DNA from: Methylocapsa sp.
GTDB taxonomy: Bacteria > Pseudomonadota > Alphaproteobacteria > Rhizobiales > Beijerinckiaceae
Assembly: GCA_017353815.1 (NCBI GenBank)
Contig: JAFMSB010000105.1
Coordinates: 1-6,387 of the forward strand
Direction: 5' to 3'
Length of the DNA: 6,387 nucleotides
Under the pieces are notes generated by a model. It saw nothing but the letters and a program-made list of their open reading frames with translations, was not told the DNA's origin and did not search any database. Positions 1 through 6,387 of this stretch are shown one piece after another. The translations under genes were made by a program, and so were the position numbers. Positions within the stretch are counted from its first letter, which is position 1. Each line of letters opens with the position of its first letter.

Positions 1-1
1 T

Positions 2-1600
2 TTTGGCGCGGGCGCCGCCTTGTTCGCTTCCCTTGTACTTTGGGCTGCCGCGGATACTCGTATTGGCAGCGATGCCCGGCCCGAAATGGTGTGGGATCGC
101 GGCGAGCTCGGCGACCCGGGGTCGCTCGATCCCCATAAAGCGACGACGCTTATCGAAAGCAATATATTGGATGAGCTTTTCGAAGGCCTCGTGACTTTCG
201 GCGCGCATGGCGAAATCGTGCCGGGTGTGGCGAAAAGCTGGACCACCGGCGCCGAGGGCACCGTTTATGTCTTTAATCTGCGCTCCGATGCGAAATGGTC
301 GAACGGCGATCCGGTCACTGCGGAAGATTTCGTTTACGCGTTTCGCGGTTTGATGGCGCCCGCAACGGGCGCCCCCTACGCGACCATCCTCTACACCTTG
401 AAAAACGCCGAAAAAATCAACAAGGGCAGCCTTCCGGCCGAGGCTTTGGGCGCGCGCGCTTTGGATAATCTCACGCTCGAACTCAGTCTCGAGCATCCGG
501 CCCCCTATTTCATTTCCCAGCTCACCCATTTCACCGCGATGCCATTGCACAAAAAATCGGTCGAAGCCTATGGGTCCGATTTTGTCCACGCCGCGCATAG
601 TGTGACAAACGGCCCCTTCATGCTTAAGGAATTTACCCCGAACGACCGGATTGTCCTCGTCAAGAACCCCAATTACCATGATGCCGCGCAAGTCAAACTC
701 GACGCGGAAATCTTTTATTCGCTGGAGGACCGCGCCGCGGGTCTGCGCCGGTTCATGGCGGGCGAGATTCAATCTTATGACGACGTGCCCGTCGAGCAAA
801 TCGGCTTTGTTAAAGCGCATTTGGCGGATTCTCTTATAATCTCGCCTAATCTCGCAACTTATTTCTACGCCTTTGATACCCGCCAAAAGCCATTTGACGA
901 CAAAAGAGTACGCCAAGCGCTCGCGATGGCGGTCGACCGGGAGTTTTTGGCCGCGCGCATTTGGGCGGGCACGATGGAACCAAGCTACAGTTTTGTTCCG
1001 CCGGGAATTGAGAGCTATGGCGCGCCCGAGACGGTCAAATGGAAAGACATGGATCTATATGACCGCGAGGATGAAGCCAAACGCCTGCTGAAGGAGGCCG
1101 GCTTTGGCGAAGGCGGCAAGACGCTTAAAGCGGAAATCCGCTTCAATAATTCGGAAAATCACCGCGCCACTGCCGTCGCGATCGCCGACATGTGGAAGCA
1201 GATTGGCGTCGAAACAACGCTTTATGCCACGGACGCCACGTCCTACTACGCCTTTCTGCACGAAAAGCCGCCATTTAATGTCGCGCGCTCCGGCTGGTTT
1301 GCCGATTTTCCGGATGCGCAGAACTTTTTGTTCCTCGCCGAGAGCGGCAACCAAGCTCTCAATGCCGCAAGCTTTAGCAACCACAGGTACGATGAGCTGA
1401 TGCGCGCGGCGGAAAGCGAGGCCATGCCTGGCCGGCGCCGCGCAATTTTCCACGAGGCCGAGGCGCTGCTCCTCGATGAGCAGCCCGATCTCGTCCTTAT
1501 GACCTACCAGTCGCGCAATCTCGTTTCGCCGAAGCTCAAAGGCTGGGAGGCAAATGTGCGCGACGAACATCCTGGCCGCTACGTTTCGATTGCGCCCTGA
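2..1600 (+). CDS. Peptide ABC transporter substrate-binding protein, OppA/DppA class (5' end outside window)
   Basis: Periplasmic solute-binding protein (SBP_bac_5 family) that would capture oligopeptides and deliver them to an inner-membrane ABC permease. The reading frame is open to the left edge. The first visible residues (FGAGAALFASLVLWAAA) are the hydrophobic core of a signal peptide, so the true start lies upstream and the TTG at 20 is not needed. Counting from that TTG, the family signature GDPGSLDPHKATT lies at about residues 31-43 and is followed by ESNI..LFEGL; KWSNGDPVTAEDFVYAFRGL lies at about 90-110 and KPFDDKRVRQALAMAVDRE at about 290-308; an SGWFADFPDAQNFL segment lies near the C-terminus. 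About 530 residues is normal for OppA. The pattern is closer to OppA/MppA than to DppA. No permease or ATPase gene is visible, so it may be an orphan or its partners lie upstream. Family call is firm; the peptide ligand is inferred. Confidence 0.93.
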   Translation, partial: FGAGAALFASLVLWAAADTRIGSDARPEMVWDRGELGDPGSLDPHKATTLIESNILDELFEGLVTFGAHGEIVPGVAKSWTTGAEGTVYVFNLRSDAKWSNGDPVTAEDFVYAFRGLMAPATGAPYATILYTLKNAEKINKGSLPAEALGARALDNLTLELSLEHPAPYFISQLTHFTAMPLHKKSVEAYGSDFVHAAHSVTNGPFMLKEFTPNDRIVLVKNPNYHDAAQVKLDAEIFYSLEDRAAGLRRFMAGEIQSYDDVPVEQIGFVKAHLADSLIISPNLATYFYAFDTRQKPFDDKRVRQALAMAVDREFLAARIWAGTMEPSYSFVPPGIESYGAPETVKWKDMDLYDREDEAKRLLKEAGFGEGGKTLKAEIRFNNSENHRATAVAIADMWKQIGVETTLYATDATSYYAFLHEKPPFNVARSGWFADFPDAQNFLFLAESGNQALNAASFSNHRYDELMRAAESEAMPGRRRAIFHEAEALLLDEQPDLVLMTYQSRNLVSPKLKGWEANVRDEHPGRYVSIAP

Positions 1601-1641
1601 GGCTGGCGGGCACCATTCGCCCGGTTGCGCAGGCCCGGCCG

Positions 1642-2097
1642 GCGCGGCAGTTGGTGCACCGTCAAATATTACGACCGGCTGGAGCTTGCAAAGCCGCTCG
1701 GCAAATGGATGGCGCGGGCGGGAGCCGGTCTCTTAACCGAGGCCGAGCTCCTCGTGCCGCTCTCCACCACACCTGCCTTATGTGGCGCCGTTTCAATCAG
1801 GCGAATGCGCTGGCGCAAGCGGTCTCGGCCCAGTGCGGCGTGCCGGCCGATCCTTTTGCGCCTAAGCGGTTCAAACCGACGCCGCCCCAGGTTGGCCTTT
1901 CGCGCTCGCAGCGCGCGCTCAATTTGCAGGGCGCGTTCCGGATTGCCGAGGGAATGGGCGCGCGCATCGAAGGCAAGGCGATCGTGCTCATTGATGATGT
2001 CATGACGTCTGGCGCCACCGCCAATGCCGCCTCGCGGGTGCTGTTGCGCGCGGGCGCAAGGCGTGTCGACGTGCCGGTCTTTGCGCGCGCGGTATGA
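1642..2097 (+). pseudogene. comF: comF remnant: ComF-family phosphoribosyltransferase, 5'-truncated with two frameshifts
   Basis: ComF proteins are type I phosphoribosyltransferase-fold proteins linked to DNA uptake. Three pieces in alternating frames rebuild one ComF. PARQLVHR (frame 1, to about 1660) runs into KYYDRLELAKPLGKWMARAG..LLVP (frame 2, about 1661-1755), which runs into LHHTCLMWRRFNQANALAQA (frame 1, from about 1758). The last piece continues with TPPQVGLSRSQRALNLQGAF and the PRPP motif VLIDDVMTSGATA (1984-2022) and ends intact in FARAV-stop. The first break fits loss of about 2 bases between CACCGT and CAAATAT. The second fits a net loss of about 4 bases between CTCGTGCCG and CTCCACCAC. 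The N-terminal CxxC zinc-finger part and start codon are absent, since oppA ends only about 40 bases upstream. About 150 residues remain of a usual 240 or so. Sequencing error could explain the frameshifts but not the missing N-terminus. Confidence 0.82.
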
Positions 2098-2129
2098 ACA
2101 TTTGCCGCCTGCGCGCGATTTGGAAGCCT

Positions 2130-3191
2130 CTAACGAGCCGGAGGAGCCAAAGGAGGCTTTCGAGCCGTAGCCCGGGCAACAATCGAGGCAACGAGATTCT
2201 GTACGAGGTTAAAGGAAATTACCGGCAACATGACGAGCGGGTGATCGGCAAGCGCAACGGAAGCCAAGACGAGGCCGAGGCCGTTGTTGCTCATACCTAA
2301 GCCAAAGATCAGCGAAAATTTCTCGGGGTCACTGCCATGTGCGGCGCGAGACAGAAGATAGCCGGTTGCAAAACCGCTTACGCAATAAGCTAAGACAATG
2401 AGCAGCATGATGAAGAGGAAATCGAAGTCCGGATGTGCGATGATATCTGGCAGCGCTAGAGAGGCATTCGAATAATTCAGCAATAACAAGACGCAATAGT
2501 TTGTCAGTTTTAAATAGGCGCCTGCACGCGCGACGCACTGCTCCCCCGCTAAATAGCGCAAGGCCATTCCAAGCAAAGCGGGCAATATGACCCAAATCCC
2601 GACAAAACTTGCGGCGCCGCCCGACGCGAGCTCGTGCAAATCCTCGGAATAATCGCCGGTTGTGACAAAGCCTGCCGTGTGAAGAACAAAGGGAATCACC
2701 AACGGGCTAAGCGCTGTGCTGCTTAAGATCAAACCGAGGCTCAATGCGAGGCTTCCTTCGCAAATTTGCGACCATGCGGATGATGCTCCAGCGATGGGCA
2801 TTGATGCTACCAAAGCAAGACCAACCAATATCTCTTGCACCTCGTTTTGATTGTGCCAAGCATATGTCAGGAAGCTAACAGCAAAGATAAATGCCAGTGG
2901 AACCGCCAAATTTAAAAACAAGCCGCCCAGTAAAAGAAACGGGTTTCGGAACATACCGGCCAATTCTGGCGTCCTTATTCCCACCCCAGCGTTGAATAAG
3001 AGGGCGGCTAGCAGCAAAATGGGCAGGGAAACGCTATGCCGCGCAGGCGCTCCGCCTATGCCAGCATTGCGAATCCAGATTCCAAATCCAGGCATAATCG
3101 CGGCGAAAACATACGAAAGTACTAAAAGCCAAATGAGATAGCGGTGGATGAACTGCAGTATTACCGCGAGGAAAATCTGCGGTGCATTCAC
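2130..3191 (-). CDS. Bile acid:sodium symporter (BASS/SBF) superfamily membrane protein
   Basis: A 353-residue, strongly hydrophobic inner-membrane protein with roughly nine or ten membrane segments (for example residues 17-36, 55-71, 84-108, 121-140, 147-170, 194-213, 257-280, 293-312 and 318-338). The layout and two broken-helix motifs fit the BASS/SBF transporter fold: ALVASMPIAGASSAW (127-140) with LALSLGLILSSTALSPLVIPF after it, and IFGLGMSNNGLGLVLA (295-310). Members move organic anions such as bile acids, pantoate or pyruvate; the substrate here cannot be told. The glutamate and glutamine expected in the second motif are G and S, and the asparagine of the first is A, so Na+ coupling is uncertain. 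The start is GTG at 3191; an in-frame stop lies about 40 bases upstream, no strong Shine-Dalgarno is seen, and the next in-frame Met (residue 33) would remove the first helix. Hand counts of 60-base stretches give about 40-50% GC, lower than oppA or the radical SAM gene, hinting at transfer. Confidence 0.82.
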   Translation of the reverse strand: MNAPQIFLAVILQFIHRYLIWLLVLSYVFAAIMPGFGIWIRNAGIGGAPARHSVSLPILLLAALLFNAGVGIRTPELAGMFRNPFLLLGGLFLNLAVPLAFIFAVSFLTYAWHNQNEVQEILVGLALVASMPIAGASSAWSQICEGSLALSLGLILSSTALSPLVIPFVLHTAGFVTTGDYSEDLHELASGGAASFVGIWVILPALLGMALRYLAGEQCVARAGAYLKLTNYCVLLLLNYSNASLALPDIIAHPDFDFLFIMLLIVLAYCVSGFATGYLLSRAAHGSDPEKFSLIFGLGMSNNGLGLVLASVALADHPLVMLPVISFNLVQNLVASIVARATARKPPLAPPAR

Positions 3192-3387
3192 GTTTTCGAT
3201 CCGCTGAACAGCTGCGCAATCCGGCGGGATTAACGAAGTCGAGCCATTTGAGTTCCGGCGCGCCGCCTCAATAAGGCCCTGCTCTTCAGATTCGAGGCCG
3301 TAGAAGGCGCGCGTTAGTCATCGAGCGCTCGTTCACTCGTACTGCCAGGACGCGCGGAGCGCATTCATTTCCACTTTTTACTTGGCG

Positions 3388-4977
3388 TCACGGGCGCGAT
3401 ACGGCTTCGGCTTCCCGGGTTTGAATTTTAGCCGAGTAATGCGAGGCGTTGCCTCGGCCCGCGCAAGCATCCCGCGCAAACATGATCAGATGATGCGCCA
3501 AAAGGCTCACGCTCAAAACCGGCTCGATCTCGCCGCGCAGGAGACGGGGCAAAGCGAACCTCCAAAAGATGCGCCGATAGTCGCCGCGGATGCCCGCCAT
3601 CCAAACGATCCGGGCGAGTATCGTGATGCCCTTAATGATATTTCCCGGCGACAAGCGCTGATGGCTTACGGGCCGCCGGAGGCGGTTGGGCCATGTCGCG
3701 CGCAGCTGGTGTTCGTAGCGGGCAAATAAGGCCTCGGGATCGTAAAGCTTAGCCATGCAGCTGCGCCACATGGAAAGTACCAAGTGATAGGGCCGCTTAA
3801 AATCCACATTCGACTCGCGATCGTCGGCCTCGACGAGCCTGCCTTCGTTCCGCAAGCGGTCCCAAAGAGGCGTGCGCGGCAAGGCCTGCAGCAGATTAAT
3901 GGTCGCCATCGGGATTTTCGCTTGCTCGAGAAAATCGACAAGGCGCGGGCCGGTGTCCTCCGAATCGGTGTCCAGGCCAATAATGATTCCCGAAACCACC
4001 TCCATTCCGTGCCGGTTGATGGTTTGCACGGCCTCGAGAATCGGCACCATCATATTGTGCGCCTTGCTTATGGCTCTAAGGGCTTCGGGCTCCGGCGTCT
4101 CGATCCCGCAAAAGATTGTGGTGAACGCGGCCTCGCGCATGAGGGCAAGGATCTCCGGCGAGCGGGCGATATTGAGCGTCGCTTCGCAAGACAGGGTGAT
4201 CGCGTAGCCATTGCGCTTCTGCCAGGCCACGAGATGGGGGAGAAGTTCGCGCAGCGCGCGCCGGTTGGCGATAAAATTATCATCGACGAAATACACCGAG
4301 CCATTGACGCCGCAGGCCAAAAGCTTATCGAGCTCGGCTAAGATCTGCGCCGGTGTCTTGAAGCGCGGCAGACGGCCGTAAAGTCCCGGAATGTCGCAGA
4401 ATTCGCAAGTGTAGGGGCAGCCGCTCGAAAATTGCATGCTGCCCAATAAGTAACTTCCGATTTCGGCAAGCTCATAGGCAGGAGCCGGGAAGTCACACAT
4501 GCCGCGGCGCGACCTCGTGGTAAATACGGCTTGCTTGCGAGGCCTCGCTATGTCTTCGGCAAGAGTGGCAATCAACGCCTCCGTGGCATCGCCAAGCTCG
4601 CCGATATGGAGATAATCAAAGTCCGGGTAGTATTCTGGACAAGCCGAAACGGAAGGTCCGCCAAGCACCGCGACCTTGCCTGCGGCGTGAGCTCTTTGGC
4701 ACAGCTCGTTGATCCTGCGGCGCTGGATGTGCATGCCGCTGATGAGCACCGCATCGGCCCAGGCAAAATAATCGGGCGGCGCAGTTTCCATGTTCTCATC
4801 GACGAAGCGCACCTTCCACGCCTTCGCCAGCACCGCGGCGATCAGCAACAGGCCTTGGGGCGGCATGCAAGCGCGAACTCCCGCCAGCGGATAGGCGTAA
4901 TCAAACGTGGCAAAAGACGGCGCGTAGCGGGGAAACACGCAGAGAATGTTACGGGCGCGGGTTGACTTGACCGGCAT
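3388..4977 (-). CDS. hpnP: B12-binding radical SAM methyltransferase, HpnP-like (probable hopanoid C-2 methylase)
   Basis: Counted from the ATG at 4977, the 529-residue protein has an N-terminal cobalamin-binding domain (about residues 10-140, with MPPQGLLLIAAVL, FVDEN, SGMHIQRR and LGGPSVSACP). A radical SAM domain follows (about 178-390) with the [4Fe-4S] triad C187, C191, C194 in SSGCPYTCEFCDIPGLYGR, then SVYFVDDNF, FCGIETPE and EVVSGIIIGLDTD. The C-terminal part resembles DUF4070. Order and motif wording match HpnP, which methylates C-2 of the bacteriohopane skeleton using SAM and methylcobalamin. No domain looks broken. The ATG at 4977 is preferred over the GTG at 5076 because GGGAG (4985-4989, read on the minus strand) sits 7 bases before it and similarity begins just after it. 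No other hopanoid gene is in view, as is common for hpnP. The superfamily is certain. The hopanoid role is recalled family similarity; a paralogue acting on another lipid is possible. Confidence 0.85.
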   Translation of the reverse strand: MPVKSTRARNILCVFPRYAPSFATFDYAYPLAGVRACMPPQGLLLIAAVLAKAWKVRFVDENMETAPPDYFAWADAVLISGMHIQRRRINELCQRAHAAGKVAVLGGPSVSACPEYYPDFDYLHIGELGDATEALIATLAEDIARPRKQAVFTTRSRRGMCDFPAPAYELAEIGSYLLGSMQFSSGCPYTCEFCDIPGLYGRLPRFKTPAQILAELDKLLACGVNGSVYFVDDNFIANRRALRELLPHLVAWQKRNGYAITLSCEATLNIARSPEILALMREAAFTTIFCGIETPEPEALRAISKAHNMMVPILEAVQTINRHGMEVVSGIIIGLDTDSEDTGPRLVDFLEQAKIPMATINLLQALPRTPLWDRLRNEGRLVEADDRESNVDFKRPYHLVLSMWRSCMAKLYDPEALFARYEHQLRATWPNRLRRPVSHQRLSPGNIIKGITILARIVWMAGIRGDYRRIFWRFALPRLLRGEIEPVLSVSLLAHHLIMFARDACAGRGNASHYSAKIQTREAEAVSRP

Positions 4978-4984
4978 GCGCACG

Positions 4985-4989
4985 CTCCC
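4985..4989 (-). promoter_or_regulatory. Shine-Dalgarno of the HpnP-like gene
   Basis: GGGAG on the minus strand, 7 bases before the ATG at 4977. It decides the start over the in-frame GTG at 5076, which has no comparable site. Confidence 0.6.
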
Positions 4990-5201
4990 AACCTGCAATC
5001 GAACCGGCGGCGTCCCTTCGATTCTGAGCGGTCCGGAAATTTCCGTGAACACCCGGCCGGGCCCCCGGCATAACACAGCAACGCCCGCGAGGCCAACGAA
5101 ATCAAGCCCTGCGGGTTCCGGCGCGCCAATGTGTGGGTTTTTGCGCGAGTGGACTTGGGACTTTGGGGCCGGGCAATATTTAAGTGTTTAGACGAGTTCT
5201 A

Positions 5202-5225
5202 AAAATGTTTCACATGAAACATTTT
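5202..5225. promoter_or_regulatory. parS-like ParB-binding site candidate (24-base inverted repeat)
   Basis: TGTTTCACATGAAACA at 5206-5221 differs at one base (central A for G) from the widely conserved chromosomal parS consensus TGTTTCACGTGAAACA. The symmetry extends outward through AAAA and TTTT, giving a 24-base inverted repeat in which 11 of 12 pairs match. ParB/Spo0J binds such sites and spreads to segregate the replication origin region. No parA, parB, mnmG or rsmG is in view, so origin proximity is not shown. The off-consensus central base could weaken binding, or the repeat could serve another regulator. Confidence 0.5.
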
Positions 5226-5484
5226 GGTCCGGCTCCCAGCCAAAACCTTACAAGCGCAAAACAAGGTTTTGCCTTTGCTAATGTAAGAACGGCGGATATT
5301 GGTGTGCATTGGACCCGGCGCATTGGCTCGTCATGCCGCCTTGCCACCTCCCACGCCTTGTTGCGCGCAGTCGCGAAGCAGGTCGATGTGCTGGTGTTTG
5401 TCCGCGAGGTTTAACCGGAACTTTCTGTCTTCAATTCAGTACCGCCTGGAATCGCAGCTTGCCAGTCATCCCACGGCTGCGTGT

Positions 5485-5581
5485 TTGGCGAGCGGGCTGC
5501 CTTTGTCAATGATTGCTTCGCAACCGCCTCCGGCGGCGGCCCGGAGTGCCGTCATTGACAAATACATGCCCGCCTCGCCAA
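5485..5581. repeat. Long imperfect inverted repeat (hairpin element)
   Basis: The left arm 5485-5512 (begins TTGGCGAGCGGGC, ends TTTGTCAATGA) and right arm 5552-5581 (begins TCATTGACAAA, ends TCGCCAA) are reverse complements at about 26 of 30 positions, with two one-base gaps and two mismatches. The 39-base loop contains a nested 6-base stem, CTCCGG (5528-5533) with CCGGAG (5541-5546). No obvious target-site duplication flanks it. It could be a small palindromic repeat (REP/MITE type), a hairpin in a leader RNA, or a regulator site. There is no T-run, so it is not a typical intrinsic terminator. Confidence 0.65.
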
Positions 5582-5585
5582 CAAT
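5555..5585 (+). promoter_or_regulatory. Candidate sigma-70 promoter of the DUF4145 gene
   Basis: A perfect -35 box TTGACA (5555-5560) is followed after 19 bases by AACAAT (5580-5585), 4 of 6 to the -10 consensus. The spacer is long, which weakens the call. It would start an RNA about 60 bases before the ATG at 5653. The -35 box lies within the right arm of the long inverted repeat. Confidence 0.35.
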
Positions 5586-5640
5586 AGCCGCCGAGAGACG
5601 CATAGCGAGATTGGATTGCGAAGGCGGTTATCCTGCAGTC

Positions 5641-5647
5641 GAGAGGG
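5641..5647 (+). promoter_or_regulatory. Shine-Dalgarno of the DUF4145 gene
   Basis: GAGAGGG ends 5 bases before the ATG at 5653 and supports that start over the internal in-frame ATG at 5671. Confidence 0.6.
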
Positions 5648-5652
5648 TTGAA

Positions 5653-6387
5653 ATGAATACGTCTGAGCAAATGGAAACGGTATCGGCCCCCTGTTCACAG
5701 TGCCTGAGAGAGACACGGCACGATGTACTTCATTCAACGGTAGACTTTTTGGACCCAGATGCGGTGTTTGCCGAGGTTTATAAGCTCATCAAATGCGCAG
5801 GCTGCGGTACCCTCTCCATGGCAAACTACTCATTTTCAGATGAGGGGTTTGTAAGGGAATGTTACCGGCAGCGTTATTACCCATCTCCCGTGACACGTAA
5901 GATCCCGCCGTGGGTCGAGCAATTAGCGCTAGGCGCGATTGAAGCAAAGAAAGGGCCGGAGATAGGAAAGTTGTTGCAAGAAATTTACGAGGCCGTGCGA
6001 GGTGGTCAGCATCGGCTGGCTGTGATGGGCATTCGCGCTCTCTTCGAGCAAGTGATGATCTCTAAAGTCGGCGACCGTGGCTCGTTTGTGAATAACATGA
6101 ACGCCTTTTGTGAAGAGGGCTACATTTCTTCTATTCAACGCGATGCAATGAACGACGTGCTCGAGGCTGGTCACGCAGCAATTCACAGGTCTTTCGAGCC
6201 CAAAGAGCATGAGTTATCCACTGCTCTGGACATAATGAAGGCATCCTGGCTGCAATTTACATACATGGGGAGGCAGCAACAAAGATTGCTGATCGAGTCC
6301 CGCCTCGTCCTGCTCGATCCGAGAAGCGCTAATCAGAGTCGCGCCCAAGCAACGGCTTCGCGCTATAGAGCATACACGGATTCGGTT
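5653..6387 (+). CDS. Zinc-ribbon plus DUF4145 domain protein (3' end outside window)
   Basis: An open frame of 245 codons starts at ATG 5653 behind a good ribosome binding site and is still open at the window end. The N-terminus has two cysteine pairs, C14/C17 (CSQC) and C48/C51 (CAGC), forming a probable zinc ribbon. Residues about 103-200 match the DUF4145 pattern: EIYEAVRGGQHRLAVMGIRALFEQ, then EEGYIS, then EAGHAAIH. DUF4145 is all-helical; its function is not established, and it occurs alone or joined to restriction-type proteins. The usual family length of about 230-260 residues suggests the stop is just outside. Codon use is unlike the left part of the window (several AGA, AGG, ATA, GTA and TTA codons), and sampled stretches are about 43-48% GC against about 70% in part of oppA, suggesting horizontal acquisition. 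I assign no precise role. Confidence 0.8.
   Translation, partial: MNTSEQMETVSAPCSQCLRETRHDVLHSTVDFLDPDAVFAEVYKLIKCAGCGTLSMANYSFSDEGFVRECYRQRYYPSPVTRKIPPWVEQLALGAIEAKKGPEIGKLLQEIYEAVRGGQHRLAVMGIRALFEQVMISKVGDRGSFVNNMNAFCEEGYISSIQRDAMNDVLEAGHAAIHRSFEPKEHELSTALDIMKASWLQFTYMGRQQQRLLIESRLVLLDPRSANQSRAQATASRYRAYTDSV

Larger units (their letters stand above)
4978..5652. other. Long non-coding stretch between divergent genes
   Basis: About 675 bases separate the start of the HpnP-like gene (minus) from the start of the DUF4145 gene (plus). The stretch holds the HpnP-like ribosome binding site, a parS-like inverted repeat, a weak 9-base stem-loop (5241-5271, arms CAAAACCTT and AAGGTTTTG) and a long imperfect hairpin (5485-5581). 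One small plus-strand frame starts with ATG at 5205, inside the parS-like repeat (MFHMKHF...), and runs to a stop at 5414. It has no clear ribosome binding site and no protein I recognise, so I do not call it a gene. No tRNA or transposase remnant was recognised. The promoter of the HpnP-like gene must lie here, but I could not fix its boxes. Confidence 0.6.

Noticed and set aside
1055..1570. Long minus-strand open frame opposite oppA
   Set aside because: It lies wholly antisense to a clear OppA coding frame and shows no recognisable domain; such shadows are common in high-GC DNA.
2094..2300. Plus-strand small open frame after the comF remnant
   Set aside because: Overlaps the C-terminal coding part of the BASS gene on the other strand and has no ribosome binding site or known family.
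3322..3331. Palindrome CGAGCGCTCG between the HpnP-like and BASS genes
   Set aside because: Several 10-base palindromes are expected by chance; no T-run follows, so it is not a convincing terminator.
3784..4341. Plus-strand open frame opposite the radical SAM gene
   Set aside because: Antisense to conserved radical SAM motifs, low-complexity composition, no recognisable family.
4985..5015. T-loop-like GGTTCGATTGC on the minus strand, possible tRNA
   Set aside because: Flanking bases do not form the T stem and no anticodon or acceptor arms can be built.
5034..5045. Perfect 12-base palindrome CGGAAATTTCCG upstream of the HpnP-like gene
   Set aside because: One or two perfect 12-base palindromes are expected by chance in 6.4 kb and no second copy was seen, so there is no support for an operator.
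5241..5271. Nine-base stem with 13-base loop as an intrinsic terminator
   Set aside because: AT-rich arms, a long loop and no following T-run on either strand; about one such stem is expected by chance.
1..6387. CRISPR array, rRNA genes or insertion-sequence transposase
   Set aside because: No regularly spaced repeats, rRNA motifs or transposase-like protein segments were found by eye in any frame.

Overview
The window looks like chromosomal DNA of an alphaproteobacterium, probably a member of the Hyphomicrobiales (Rhizobiales). The evidence is the high-GC coding style of oppA, the comF remnant and the radical SAM gene, an HpnP-type radical SAM protein (typical of Methylobacterium, Rhodopseudomonas, Bradyrhizobium and Beijerinckia relatives), and a near-consensus ParB site. 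The placement is an inference from protein families; no rRNA or marker gene is present.

Left part (1-2097, + strand). The window opens inside an oligopeptide-type ABC transporter solute-binding protein gene (OppA/DppA class), missing only its extreme N-terminus. It is followed at once by a comF remnant. The start and N-terminal zinc-finger part of comF are absent, and two frameshifts break what is left, although the PRPP-binding motif and C-terminus are still clear.

Middle part (2130-4977, - strand). Two genes point leftwards: a B12-binding radical SAM protein very like the hopanoid C-2 methylase HpnP, then, after a 196-base gap, a bile acid:sodium symporter (BASS) superfamily membrane protein. 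The BASS gene is visibly more AT-rich than its neighbours and appears to lack the usual Na+-ligand residues. The comF remnant and the BASS gene converge with only 32 bases between them.

Right part (4978-6387). A non-coding stretch of about 675 bases holds a 24-base near-perfect inverted repeat containing TGTTTCACATGAAACA (one base from consensus parS). It also holds a roughly 97-base imperfect hairpin whose right arm carries a perfect TTGACA box. Just downstream, on the + strand, a lower-GC gene with a good ribosome binding site encodes a zinc-ribbon plus DUF4145 protein that runs off the window end.

The genes do not form one pathway. The window reads as a mosaic: core-like genes (oppA, a decayed comF, hpnP-like) beside compositionally foreign ones (BASS, DUF4145). 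I found no complete new system. The points most worth a check are the parS-like site, the hairpin promoter region before the DUF4145 gene, the BASS protein with altered ion-site residues, and the HpnP-like enzyme.
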